DNA of 64,000 bases from Ilyonectria destructans (lineage: Eukaryota > Ascomycota > Sordariomycetes > Hypocreales > Nectriaceae). Below the pieces are notes generated by a model. That model did not search any database and had not been told where the DNA came from. It saw nothing but the letters and a program-made list of their open reading frames with translations. The DNA is taken from NCBI GenBank assembly GCA_020740775.1, contig JAHEWK010000013.1:1-64000 (forward strand), read 5' to 3'. This document shows, piece by piece, positions 1 through 11,250 of the stretch; within the stretch, counting starts at the first letter, position 1; every line of letters starts with the position of its first letter. The translations under genes were made by a program, and so were the position numbers.

Positions 1-550
1 AACAAGCTAATAGTACCCATCCTTAAGGCGACCTGAAAGGTAGAATACAGCAGGAAACTGGACGGCAAGCTGCTATGCCACTTGGCGTCAAGACTCCGCA
101 GAGAGCTGACTGTCCTCTTCGAAAGAGGCTGACCCAGCCTGGCCCCTAATGCATCAGGGTTATCGGCAACTAATAAGCCCGCATCCGGGAACCCTCGCGA
201 ACCCCTATCACTCCTGACAGCTATAGTGCCGCTGTTGTCCAGACCGTAGCATACAGGCAATTCAAGCCTCCCGGGTTGAGGTCTAGACGTACTGAAAGAG
301 CTGCCGGCGTAGTCAGGCAAGCGGACACGTTTTGCAGGCCTCGCTGTTACGGCCGCGGCTGGGGCCGTCGTTCTTTTTCTGCCTGCTGGTAATATTACTA
401 TTAATCTGCCTCTTGATAGTAATAATAATTTCTTTCTGCAGCTTCCTTCTTTTTCTTTTTATTATAGATAAGGGAGGAAAGGGGGTTGCTTATAATGAAC
501 TGATGAATATATCAGTAATTTCCTATAGCCGCCAGGGTATATTACATTAA
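1..550. other. Window-edge stretch without a recognisable gene
   Basis: This segment has ordinary base composition, unlike the AT-rich block that follows. A 72-codon frame at 332-550 encodes a low-complexity hydrophobic stretch and ends inside the AT-rich transition, so I do not call it a gene. No domain was recognised on either strand. It may be the less mutated edge of the transposon relic next door. Confidence 0.5.
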
Positions 551-3500
551 GGTCCCTACTTAAACGATTTAGTCTGGTCTTCTTATTGAAAACGTTTAGG
601 TTGGGACCGGTATATTAATTCTTTATATAGAAACCCCTATTATATATATAATAGTATGCTAATCTGATATATATAGAAGGAAATAATCGATTTATATCTA
701 ATTAAATAATAGACTTAGTGTATATTTAGAATACAGCTTGCTGCTTGATATATATCTAGAAATTTAAGGGGGTCTCTAAGACCTCTGTTATTTCCAGTGG
801 TAAAACTGCACTTAGGTTTTCAAGGCCACCACTAATTTTTATAGCTAAATGCAGTTTTAATATATACTTTACTGTCTAAAGAATATAAAAAAAGAAGTTT
901 TATTCTTTTTAAATCGATATTACTGTCGCAGTATATCGCGAGATGGTAACAATTAATTAAGTATTATATTTCCTATTATGGAATGGTGCAGTTTATAGGT
1001 TGAGTATTATATTTCCTAATATAGCTAGTGCTTTACGTTCAGTAAAGTTTAGCCGTCCCACTCACTTTATTATTAGGTGCGGGCTTTTAATACCCCCTTA
1101 ACTCTGCCCGCACTGTTACAAAATAAGGCACTTTAATTATTAGATGTTAGCTCCTATAACTAGTTAACTAGTATTTCGATTACTTTATAAGTTATTTTTC
1201 CAGTTACTATAATTATAATAGAACTATTCTAGGGAGATTCTATAGTATAAATAGTAATAAAGATTTAATTTATGGGCGCTAAAAAACAGAATAATACTAC
1301 AGTATATTAGTATCTTCTATAAGCAAATCGTATATAAAACTACCGAAATCACCAGAAGGTAAGAAAGAATACTACTATAATAAACTACCAGGCCGAGCTA
1401 TTATCTGATGCAATTAAATTAGTAGTAGAAAATGGGCTGTTAGAACTGGAGAATAATTTATTCCCCGATATAGAGGGGTTTAAAGATAATAACTCAGTAT
1501 TTAATACTGAGGAGTTTAAAGAAGCTGATCTTTTATCTGATACTGGGGAGTTTAAAGAAAATGATATTTCTCCCTGTAATATTTTTACTATCTTTAGTTA
1601 GAAAGTTAATAATCCTATTATTAATACTATTAAGCTGTATTCTTATTACGAGGAGGAACCAGTTAACCTTTACTCTGCTAAAGAGTATAAAGATTAGAGA
1701 TAACCCTAAAGCCTATAAATCTATTTCGAGGAGTAAGTAGATCTAGCTAATTATAATACCAATACTGATATAGAATATACTATATAGAAGTTTATTTAGT
1801 AGTCTCTTATTGGGATATATAGCTGTAATACCTAAAGCTATTAAGAATCTTTAATAGTGTATATTAAAGCTAAGGGAGCAGATAACTACTATAGGCTTAA
1901 TTAATTAGTCCCCTATAATATACCTTATATATTTAATAAATAGTATATTCTTACCTTTAAAATTAATAATAAGATAATAGAGCTTACCCCAGATTAATAG
2001 CAGGTATTATTTTTTAGTTCTGTAACTTAAAACTTTAATAGTAAGCCTAAATAGGCTTGCCTTTATATTAAATAGGCCCCTTAGACTCTATCTATTATTT
2101 TATTTAATATTAATAGCCTCTTAGGCTTTATGGATTCTCTGGCAGCAGCAATTTATAGAATATAATTTTATTTTACTCTATAGTATTACTGAAATATTCA
2201 GATAGATATTTACCTAATCTTTAATTATATAGCTTTTAATATAGAGTAACCTTAACTATTTTTATTCTAACTTAAAGATATACTATATTTTACCTTTATA
2301 AAGGTTAAAGGTACTAATTTTATTACTCTCTATTTATTCTTTCTATACTTACTATATTACTGTAATTTCTATCAGCTAATTAATAAGTAGTTCTTATAGT
2401 AATTTAATAATATATTCTATTTTGCTATTTATTAAGTTTATAGTATTAATTAACTTTAATATCTACCGGTAAGTTATTATTATATATTAGCTACCTGCTA
2501 TACTCCTTAGGTAGAGGATTATCTACTTAAGACCTCTAGTTATTAGATCTAACTATAGATATTCTATTTTCTGCTACTATAAAACTTAAATTAACTGTAG
2601 GACTATATTCTTACTGCAGTATACTAATTAGGATTATAAGACTTTTATAATTTAAAGCTCTTTATTAAGGCAAAAGGCACTAAACTTCTATTTAAATATC
2701 TGGATATACTATCTAATCTACTTACAGTTATAGAGAACTTTAACTGTAAATTTTACTGTATTTTAGACTTCTCTTATATATATAGTAACTAGTTATATAT
2801 CGATATAGATAAAGAGACCTACCTACTATATAGCAACTTAAAAATATAAGTTAATAACAATTTATTACCTAAAGCTTAAATATACCTTTAGTGATATTAT
2901 TATATCTATTATTACCTCAGTTAACTCTATAATAGGAATATTCTAAAGTCCAGCTAAAATTTCTACTATAAATTAATATTTTAAGATACTAGAGGTATAA
3001 CTATATTAATACCTTTAAACTCTTAACTCTATTATAGAGGTATCCTCTATAGTTAGATATACAGTCTTACTAAGGAGATTATAGATACTACTTATATATT
3101 TCTATTTTAGAATCTAAATTTATAGTATTTAGTAGTAGATTTTTAGCTCTATTATAGTATGCAGAATATTTATAGCAAGCTAATATTAAGATAGAGTATT
3201 ATAGATTAAGTATATCTAGCTAGTAAGTATTATTATTATTATAGCCTAATAGATTCTAAGTAATAATCCTTTAGTATTTAGAAGGAATATTGTATTTTAT
3301 AGACTTTATTCTAAAGTGTTCTAATAGTTTTATACTCTTTAATCCCTAAAATCCACTTTAATAAGCTACTAGAGCCTCTATTTTATTTATAGGCAGTTTG
3401 CAGTTCTATTTTTATTAATTTCCTCTGGTATAATATCAATAAATTTACAACTGGATTTAAGCTGGTCTAAGCTTAATATTCCCTAGGCCTAATAATATAG

Positions 3501-5060
3501 AAATAGACTAAAATAATAGATATATTTCTTTAATATCTATAAGTTACAGTTAGAGGATATAATTACTCTTAAGAAGGGGCGCTATAGTAGAGTAGATAGA
3601 AACTGCTATAACCAGTTAGCTTACTATAAGTATATTATAGTCTTAGCTTTAATTAAATATTAGAGTAGTATAGCTATTACTAGATTAAGCTTTATATTAA
3701 CTGGGCTTTATTAAGGTTTCTTTTAGATATTACTAATTCAGTTTATTTAGGAATAGTATTCTCTAATAATAATATCTAAAATATAGTAGCTATATTAAGT
3801 ATTTTTTTAACCTCAGTTACTATACTAACTTAAACCTTAAGTAGTTCTAATAATATCCTAAGGAAGCAGTTATTACTAACTAAATTATATTATAGCTTTA
3901 TTATATTTATCTACAGTAAATAAGAGTTAATATTCTGTATTCTATTTAGTGCAATCTCTACCCTAAGGTTTATACTGTAATTCTAAACAATAGTATCTAT
4001 TTTTATTATAAAGGTCTTTTAGCTATTCTAATTAACAGTATAACTGTAGTATTAGGTAATTAAGTGAATTTTAAGAGCTCTTAAGAGGCTGCTTAAGTGC
4101 TATTTAGGTTTAATAATAATTAGCTGTAAGACTATTAGGAAAATAAACCTTTTTAAAAGCTTTATCAGTAGATATATACTATATTATAGCACTTTCTAGC
4201 AGAATATAGGCTATTATAGGTATTTATATATCGACTTTAATACTACCTTTTTATATACTATTAGGTATTATTATACCTTTTGCCAGGAGGGCTAGCACTG
4301 AGGACTAAAGATAGAAAGTACTGGTGGTTTTTAATAGATATCTAGGGCGAAATTGAACTTACAGTTAAGAATGCTTCTTCAGAAAGCTAGTGCTAGATAA
4401 GAACCTACTGGCAGCTAGAGTACCCTATATCTATCCCTTAATACCTTAATTGGAGTTAGAATCTGTAGCAGTTTTAAATTAATTAATATATCGGCTAAAT
4501 ATTGCTATATAAGGTATGGAAATCCTGCTGCAATTAGGAGAATCTTATCTCTAGCTTATTAAAGAAATTAAGCAGTATATACTGGAATCTTTTATAGAGT
4601 ATTCATTATTCTATTATTTAGGATTTAGGGAATAGTTATAATATTAACTTCTTAATCTTAAATCTATCTGGTGTTAGAAGTAAAGTATAGATATTAAACT
4701 GTATCTAAGTAGTAATTCCAAGCTAACTGCAACCTAAATATAACTTTTAATTATACTAATAGGTAGAGCGGTATATAATGAGTTTTTGGAAATAGATTGT
4801 ATATAGATATAGATAAGCTTTTAAGTTGCAATAAGTTACTATACCTTAGGCAATATATAAAGATATAATAACTTATTATATACTGCTACTAACTGTATAA
4901 CTGCAACTTACCCTAAGACTACTACCACCTAAATAAATACCTTTTATTCTAGAACTATAAATTACCCTAAAACTGCTATAACTAACTTTATAAATATATT
5001 ATATAACTTATACCAACTAATAGCTGCCTTACCGCACAGAAAATAGATATTAACTAGCTT
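551..5060. repeat. RIP-degraded AT-rich transposon island
   Basis: About 4.5 kb is dominated by TA, TATA and TAG/TAA strings, with no open frame of useful length on either strand. Long stretches of the plus strand read as protein-like sequence broken by very frequent TAG and TAA codons. That is what results when TGG, CAG and CAA codons of a transposon are mutated by RIP (CpA to TpA). The abrupt change in composition near 560 and 5050 marks the edges. I could not identify the element class, because too little of the ancestral protein survives. Confidence 0.75.
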
Positions 5061-5289
5061 ATAAATAAGGTCGACCTATAAAGTATATAAATCGAGAAGA
5101 AAAAGCGGCGGCTGATATTGCCTGAAGATAAGCCAGAAGATAAGCCCAGCGGCAAATGGCCCCTAACTAATATGCAGAGGATATTCCTCGATTCTACTAA
5201 GTTACCTGGGTTGAATATAATACAGATTATACAAACTCTAGAGGCAGCAATCAACTAATATATATAAGGAAAGAAATAAGGTAGATGAG

Positions 5290-5910
5290 GAAACGAGAGG
5301 AAAGGACGTAATTGTGGTAGGCCTCGAAAATATCCCAATCTGAAGTCAAGGTCGCAGCGGCCGAGGCGGCAGGATGCGGCCCCTGTGCAACGCGATACGG
5401 TACACGCCAGCTTTTACAATCCAGTTTTTCTCCTACTTCCCCTATAATGAGGAGGAGGTTCTGCGTGGGTGAACGTATTCAGCGGTTTTTATTCTCCGGC
5501 TAATCCCTCTGATGCGCCGCAATGGGACTACCCGGACATCTCACAGTTCCTACCTACAGTCGATCCTCAACCACCAAAAGACATAGAAGAGTAGACTATG
5601 TCTGATATTAGCACTTTTGCAGGCGCTGTAGATTCGGTATCCATTTCGAATCATAAGAGCCCTGATCCGGGCTAGGCTATTACCTTCGATACAGCTTTAG
5701 AAACCTCGCCCCAGGCAGAGAACGACGAGCCATATCCAGTTAGGCACCTCGCACAAGAGCTGGTAGAACAACTTGTTGAGTTTCAAGGATGCTGCAATGA
5801 CTGCTATTGAGCAGCACAACGTAACCACATGGAAGACCCAAACGAGCAGATCAGTCTCGCCATGTACCTTGAGTTTGCACCCGAGTTTTTAGACAAGATT
5901 AACATATACA
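5290..5910 (+). pseudogene. Broken coding relic with an AT-hook-like motif
   Basis: Composition returns to normal here. One plus-strand frame reads as ordinary protein for about 200 codons, interrupted by a handful of stops. Near 5320 it contains GRPRKYP, the core of an AT-hook DNA-binding motif, followed by a basic stretch. Acidic and proline-rich segments follow, then a Leu/Phe-rich segment near 5860. This recalls a fungal regulator or a transposon-encoded DNA-binding protein, but no zinc cluster or other diagnostic domain is visible. It continues directly from the RIP island, so it may be its 3' coding end. I regard it as dead. Confidence 0.4.
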
Positions 5911-6460
5911 ATTCACCTAAATATCTGATAACTAAGAGTCTCATTGCCTCAACTTTTTGTTAAAAACGGTTAAAACTTATAAAAAGAAAACCCTCTTTCT
6001 TAGTATAATAACTATTCAAGTCCTAAAGGAAAGGTCTTATAGCTAAACTTTTTAGGCCTGGGGACCTTTTAACTGGGAGCACATAAGTCATGCCATTTTA
6101 AGATAAAGACTTTTTTTTTTTTTTTTAAAAAAAAAGTAACTTAAATTTTGTTTTAAGAGCTGATTGTCCCTGACTATATCATCCGTTAAGCTTAGGAAGT
6201 CTTTATATATTGATGTCTTTTAATATCTATAAGGGCTGGAAAGCGCCCAAGATAACATCCAAGAAACAGCCAACGGAATGTGGACTAATTATATCTAACC
6301 TGGCAGAGCAAGGCTAAAAGCCTAACTAGCAGGGCCTAGCCTTCTATCAACCGGAAGAAAGGAGCGTCAAGTAGGAGAGGAAGGCCCTAGATATCCTTTA
6401 AGACTGGGCCTTCTAGATAGTCTCTCCTATCCTCTTTCGAGACTGGTGTCAGTCATGAGT
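5911..6460. other. Non-coding stretch with a T/A homopolymer hairpin
   Basis: No coding frame was seen. A run of T immediately followed by a run of A at about 6108-6134 forms a simple fold-back. The segment lies just upstream of the copia gag relic, so it could contain that element's leader or LTR. I did not find a matching LTR downstream. Confidence 0.4.
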
Positions 6461-6469
6461 TGATATCCG

Positions 6470-8810
6470 AATAGCATTATAACCTTTATGCCTGGAGCGG
6501 AAGGTCTAAAGCAGACGAAGCAAGAGAAATTAGAAATAGATATCGTACCCTGCTAAGGACGGCTCCGGAGACCATCGGCCAAGCTGCCGTTAAATGGCTA
6601 CATTAATGGGAAGAAGTCCTGGCGAAAGGGTAGTGTATGAGGGTCCCAGAAACCTTCTTCTATAGCTTAGAGCCCTGGGACTTCCTCAATGTCTCAAGAT
6701 ATATTCTGCCCGCCTGGACTGCCTTATATAGCCTAGATAAGGAAGAATGTATTCAAAATGAGGCTCCGTCCTATCGAGATCTAGTGAGTGCCTTCCGAAA
6801 GGAGCTCCGACATGTAGAGGCTGCCAACAGCTAAGAATGCATGAAGGGCCGAATGGCCTGCGACGCGTTTTCTGTGAGCTATGCTGGTGAGGGCCCAAGG
6901 GCGATAGAGAGGACGCCCACTTCACCGAAGGCCAGTACCATTCTACGAGGAAGGGAGAGAGAAAGACGAAGCGTCAGAGACCTCCTGATCGTCAGGAGAA
7001 ATGCCCGGCGTGCGGTCTACCCCATATTCTTAAGAGATGCTTCTATGCCTTTCCAAATCTAGCTTGGAAGGGATTTAAGCCTCGAAGGCAGCTGCAGGCA
7101 AAGGTGAAGGAAGTCCTCGAGGAAGACCTAGACCTACAGGCCAAGGTGAGAGCCCTCACAAGCAAGAGGCCCAAGATCCCGTTACAGCTGACCAAAGAGG
7201 AAGAATCAGACTAATGACTATATCGCCGACGAATTGCCAGAGCCAAGGCTGTCTTTACAGCTTAAAGGGATGACTATCCCTTATGGAACTTAATGATCGT
7301 CGACTTCAGAGCCACTACCTCAATCACCAATAACCCCAAATAGACTAGCTAGCCTTCAACCGGCTATTCCAGGCGACTTCATCTAGGCTGGAGATCGAAA
7401 ACTGCCTATCTTAGGCTACGGAACCATAACTGTCAGGCTCATAGGAACTTAAGCACTGCTACTCGAAGATGTCAACTACTACATTCGACTTCTTGTGATA
7501 CTGGTCTCCCTACGGCAACTACGAAGGAAAGGCCACTAATAGGATAAAAGACACGACCCAATAACTCTCTGATGGCTCGATCAAACAATTGCATGCGTAA
7601 TTTAAGATATACGGCCAATATGTCATTGAATACCAAACAGCAACTATGACCCCAGCAGCTTTAGCAGCCCGCAAATTCAACTCCTACATCAAAAGGATTC
7701 CATTAACAGAAAAAGCCATTCACTAACACAGCCTCCTAGGACCCCCAGGACCACAAGCCCTTGAACACTTGGTCTCAGTCTCTCAGGGGGTGCGACTCGA
7801 GGTCCAGCTACTGTTGAATGCGAGGCCTGTAGGATATCGAAGGTCAAGAGGCAGGTCAGACGCGCCCCAAAACAGTCTGATCAATTGCCGGCGAGCGCAT
7901 TGCTATTGGATTTTATGACTACAAAGAAGCCATAGATGGCTATATGTCACAAATGTTACTCACCTATCTAGCTACTAGACATATCTGGGATTATTACCTT
8001 ACAGCTCGGACAACAGAAGCAATCATCACAGCTTTCAAATCCTTCCTCAATTAGATAGAAGCCCAATATGGCCTTAAGGTCAGAGTCATCGAATGCGACA
8101 ACGAGATCACAGAGGCTAAGCCGAAGGCCAGAGACTTCCTGAGAGATGGAGCGATTATCTTCGAGCCCTCAGCACCACGCACACAAGCCCAGAACGGCGG
8201 TGCTGAATACTTAGGGGTCGTGATCAAAGATAAAGAAAGGGCTATGCAGACAGGAGCTAAGCTCCCTTATTAGTTGTGGCCAGGAATTGGCAGAATAGCA
8301 ATTTAGCTATACAACCTAACGCCAACCTACAAGTCAGGTTAGAAAACACCATATAATTATAGTACACTACCTCAGGTAAGGCTAGAGGGATTCTACGACT
8401 AAAGAAACAACTAGATCAAACACATCTACGAGCTTTTAGCTGCAAGGCATATATAATAACCTCAGGAGCCTTAGCAGAAAGTCAATCGCAAGATGCAACT
8501 TAAACCCAAAAGCTGGATCGATTTTAAAGTCAGCTATAGGTCCTCAAACATCTATAAGACCTAGATCCCCATAGCTAACTGGATAGTCAACACTCGAGAC
8601 GTCATATTCAATGAAGATGAGATCTGCAACAGATACTAGGAACAATTCAAATATAATCTTCTTCCTTATCAGCAAATATTACACGACCAGCGATTTATCT
8701 AAGCACTTCCAGAACAGGCATCTATCCAATCGACAGGATAGAGGTGAGATCTACTGCCAGGTTTATAACTTATCACTAGATTACAAAATGCACTTTCAGA
8801 ATCATACTAT
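6470..8810 (+). pseudogene. Ty1/copia retrotransposon relic (gag-protease-integrase)
   Basis: The plus strand encodes the 5' half of a copia polyprotein with scattered stops and frame changes. Gag-like sequence runs from about 6480 to 6830. A zinc knuckle with Cys-x2-Cys-x3-His-x4-Cys spacing lies near 6995-7035. A decayed protease signature (VDFRATTSITNN, compare the usual DSGAT) lies near 7300. A GAG-pre-integrase motif (CEACRISKVKRQ) lies near 7820-7860. Integrase core sequence runs from about 7902 to 8280, with the aspartate motif IECDNEI and the EPSAPRTQAQNGGAE block. Copia-type sequence after the core (NTRDVIFNEDE) lies near 8590. Reverse transcriptase and RNase H were not found, so the element is truncated as well as mutated. 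Several stops sit where Trp or Gln is expected, consistent with RIP. Confidence 0.88.
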
Positions 8811-9319
8811 GCAGGTCTATAAACTTCAATCTTAAGCGATTTAGTCTCTCTTTATATATCTTCAAATAGAAGTAACATTTTAGATATTAAAATATCATAC
8901 AAGATAGAATACATTTAAAGTATCTAGCCAACTAGTATATCATATCCCTTGAGGCAGTGCGCATCAGCCTTATTAGATCCCTTTACGGTCAATCGCTTGC
9001 CGCTACAGGTTATACACCGGCAAAGTCCAGAAGGTATTATAATACCTCTATATAGTCGGCCTTAGGTTTGAGATATTAGTATAATAGTAATACTTAGGCG
9101 CCGGCCTCATGGGCCCGACTAGCCGCACTTCCCTCCGTAGAAAGGATATTATAACGTCCGGCCCGTTGTCCAGACGAGATATATGTCCGTGACGAAGACA
9201 TCCCGGTCGAGTAAGAGTTAGTGGTCCAGTGAAGGCGGTAGTATGGGCAGACAAGACCCAGAACCAGCCGTAGATGCTAGTCAGCTTGCAGATCGAGTTC
9301 CTTGATGCAGGTCTTAAAA

Positions 9320-9712
9320 TGGCAACACACAGCAGCCAAGCCACCCGAAATCATATCACCCGACCCTACTTGAGGGGCCTCAAAATCGGCCGATCCCCGT
9401 CAGCGTTTTATTGAGGCCCCCTAAGTCTACGTGGTTGTGGCCTAGAGGGCCTCGAATAGCTAGAGGGGTAGTTGGACGGAGTGACCAGAACGAGCAACTC
9501 CGTAATAACCTAATGCTGATGAATCCGCGGAATCTAGTTTTGCCTGCCCACCATACCCCACGCCAACCCCAGCCGGCCTGGCCCGGCCCGGGCCTTCACC
9601 TCCCGTTGCTTTACTTCCGGGAGAGCAAGTTCCTAGTTCCTTGACTTTGTTGTTAAAAGCCCCCGTCTGGCACACTAACCCAAGACAGGCTATGCCTCAT
9701 GGTACGACCTAC
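9320..9712 (+). repeat. Dispersed ~393 bp repeat, copy A
   Basis: This segment aligns along its full length with 14330-14723 in the same orientation. Shared blocks include cacccgaaatc, cccccaagtctacgtg (cccctaagtctacgtg here), ccagaacgagcaactccgtaa and the closing acaggcta. Copy A keeps more C and G, while copy B shows many C-to-T and G-to-A differences, as expected from RIP on one copy. The two copies flank the caspase-family gene. They could be solo LTRs or a non-autonomous element; no terminal TG...CA or target duplication was clear. Confidence 0.75.
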
Positions 9713-10035
9713 ACCATGATTCATTATAGTATAATTGATGCAGATCCGGAATTAGCAACCTCATCTCATCTAGGGTCGTCCTTGTGACAGACTGACAAAT
9801 GCAGGCGAGCAACCCGAAAGCCAAGAAGGCGTTTGTCCAGCTCGGCGAGTCACTTAGCGGGGCGAGAGGGAATTGTAGCAGGGTAGAGAGGGGACCGGAC
9901 GGGGAATCATTGGCTGTAGTATCTTGCCTCAGTCGTAAGGTGATACGGAAGGTTGCAGTAGTGGGTAGCTGAAAGTGTATCGCTTGCCCCGCAGACCCAA
10001 CATCAAATCGTAGTAGGGCAGACCGCTTCGCTCCG

Positions 10036-10435
10036 CGCAGATCACTTAGAGCTGACTGGATGATCTGCGTTATCTATTGCCCTCAGAGGAAAAAACTTGC
10101 TGTCACATTGCAGGTGTTGGTTGTAACCGAGCTTCCTGTCTTACCACGATTGCGACTAGACCGGGCATAATGTCCGTGGCTTATTGTCTCAATTGTGGGG
10201 TAGTGTGGACGGTCGCAGTTACCAATGGGTTATTGAAGTTGCGTCCCTGAGCGACCCTAGTCAGGCTTGAATCGACTTCTTGGGTTAGTTAGATGGGCGC
10301 GGACCACGCCAATCCCTTAGAGCTAATTGGATGATCCGCGTTATCTCTTTCCGCACGGAAAGAGATTTTTTTGTGGTTGCTTATGTTGCAGGTATTGGCT
10401 ATAATCGGAGCTTGCTGTCCTGCCTTGTGCCGTTG
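10036..10435 (+). repeat. Pair of diverged ~115-140 bp repeat units
   Basis: Unit 1 (about 10036-10150) and unit 2 (about 10296-10435) share ttagagct(g/a)a(c/t)tggatgat, ccgcgttatct, ttgcaggt(g/a)ttgg and gcttcctgtc/gcttgctgtc in the same order. A further similarity links 10415-10495 with 10645-10720 (ttgctgcctgat, gccatgcactttgccatc). Unit 2 carries a perfect 11-bp hairpin, atctctttccg/cggaaagagat (10343-10366), followed by T residues. The function is unknown; these look like remnants of a tandemly duplicated element. Confidence 0.55.
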
Positions 10436-11250
10436 CTGCCTGATATGCAGCCTGCACTAATACCAAGACGGTAATACACTTTATCATCTAAGTTATACAT
10501 TTCCTTAGTTAACACCCTACAGATGTTGAGCTGATGTGGCTTCCTCGAAAGTAGACCTATGAGTTGCTTGTCTACCGGGAGCAGCCAAAGCGAATAAAAC
10601 CGGCAGGATGCGGTGTTTTCTCGGCCAACGTGCCGGAAATGCATCGACCCATTGCTGCCTGATGCCCAAACCTGCAGCATCACCAAAACAGCCATGCACT
10701 TTGCCATCCGAACTGCACGCTGCCTCGGTCGAGCTGAGGTAGCTTACCGGGGGGTTGCGGGGGTAGATCCGGGAGGGGAGACCATTCCGTCGTTATTGCA
10801 GCCTGATAGCTCTTGGTGTTGTGGATTATTATTGTGGATCGATCTCTGGGGTAAGGAGGAATGAGGCCAGGCCGCAAGTGGGGCTCGGATCACAACAGCG
10901 AGTCCGCGATTACATTACATTTCGTAAATAATCTTCAATTGTGTTATTTTGACTCCCTGGCAGCAACTTGCTTGCCTCGATGGAGCAGACCGCGTAGAAC
11001 ACACGTAAAACAGTCTTTAATTTAATAATACCCTAAAAATGAAGGTGTCCAACATATTACGCTGCGTCGTGAGCCACCGCCTTCATTCTACTCACTTGTC
11101 ATTAACCAGCCATCTGTTCCTCGCTCAATCAACTCCCAACTCAGGCTACGTTCGAGAGTAGCGAAATTTAATATTGAAAATCTCGAAGAATGATAACTAA
11201 ATCAACCCCCCGTAGCTCTGAGGTGGACGACCATCTCTGTCTTATTCATC

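Larger units (their letters stand above)
8811..11250. other. Intergenic region made of old repeats
   Basis: No gene was recognised. Short frames here (for example 9048-9344 minus and 10399-10707 minus) have no domain, overlap one another on both strands and coincide with repeats, so I reject them. The region carries repeat copy A (9320-9712) and pairs of diverged repeat units around 10036-10720. The last few hundred bases upstream of 11250 are the 3' flank of the caspase-family gene. Confidence 0.55.

Noticed and set aside
9048..9675. Small frames on both strands
   Set aside because: They fall within or beside repeat copy A and are not conserved as frames in copy B.
10343..10372. Rho-independent terminator-like hairpin with T run
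   Set aside because: The genome is eukaryotic and no gene ends here; it lies in one unit of a diverged repeat.
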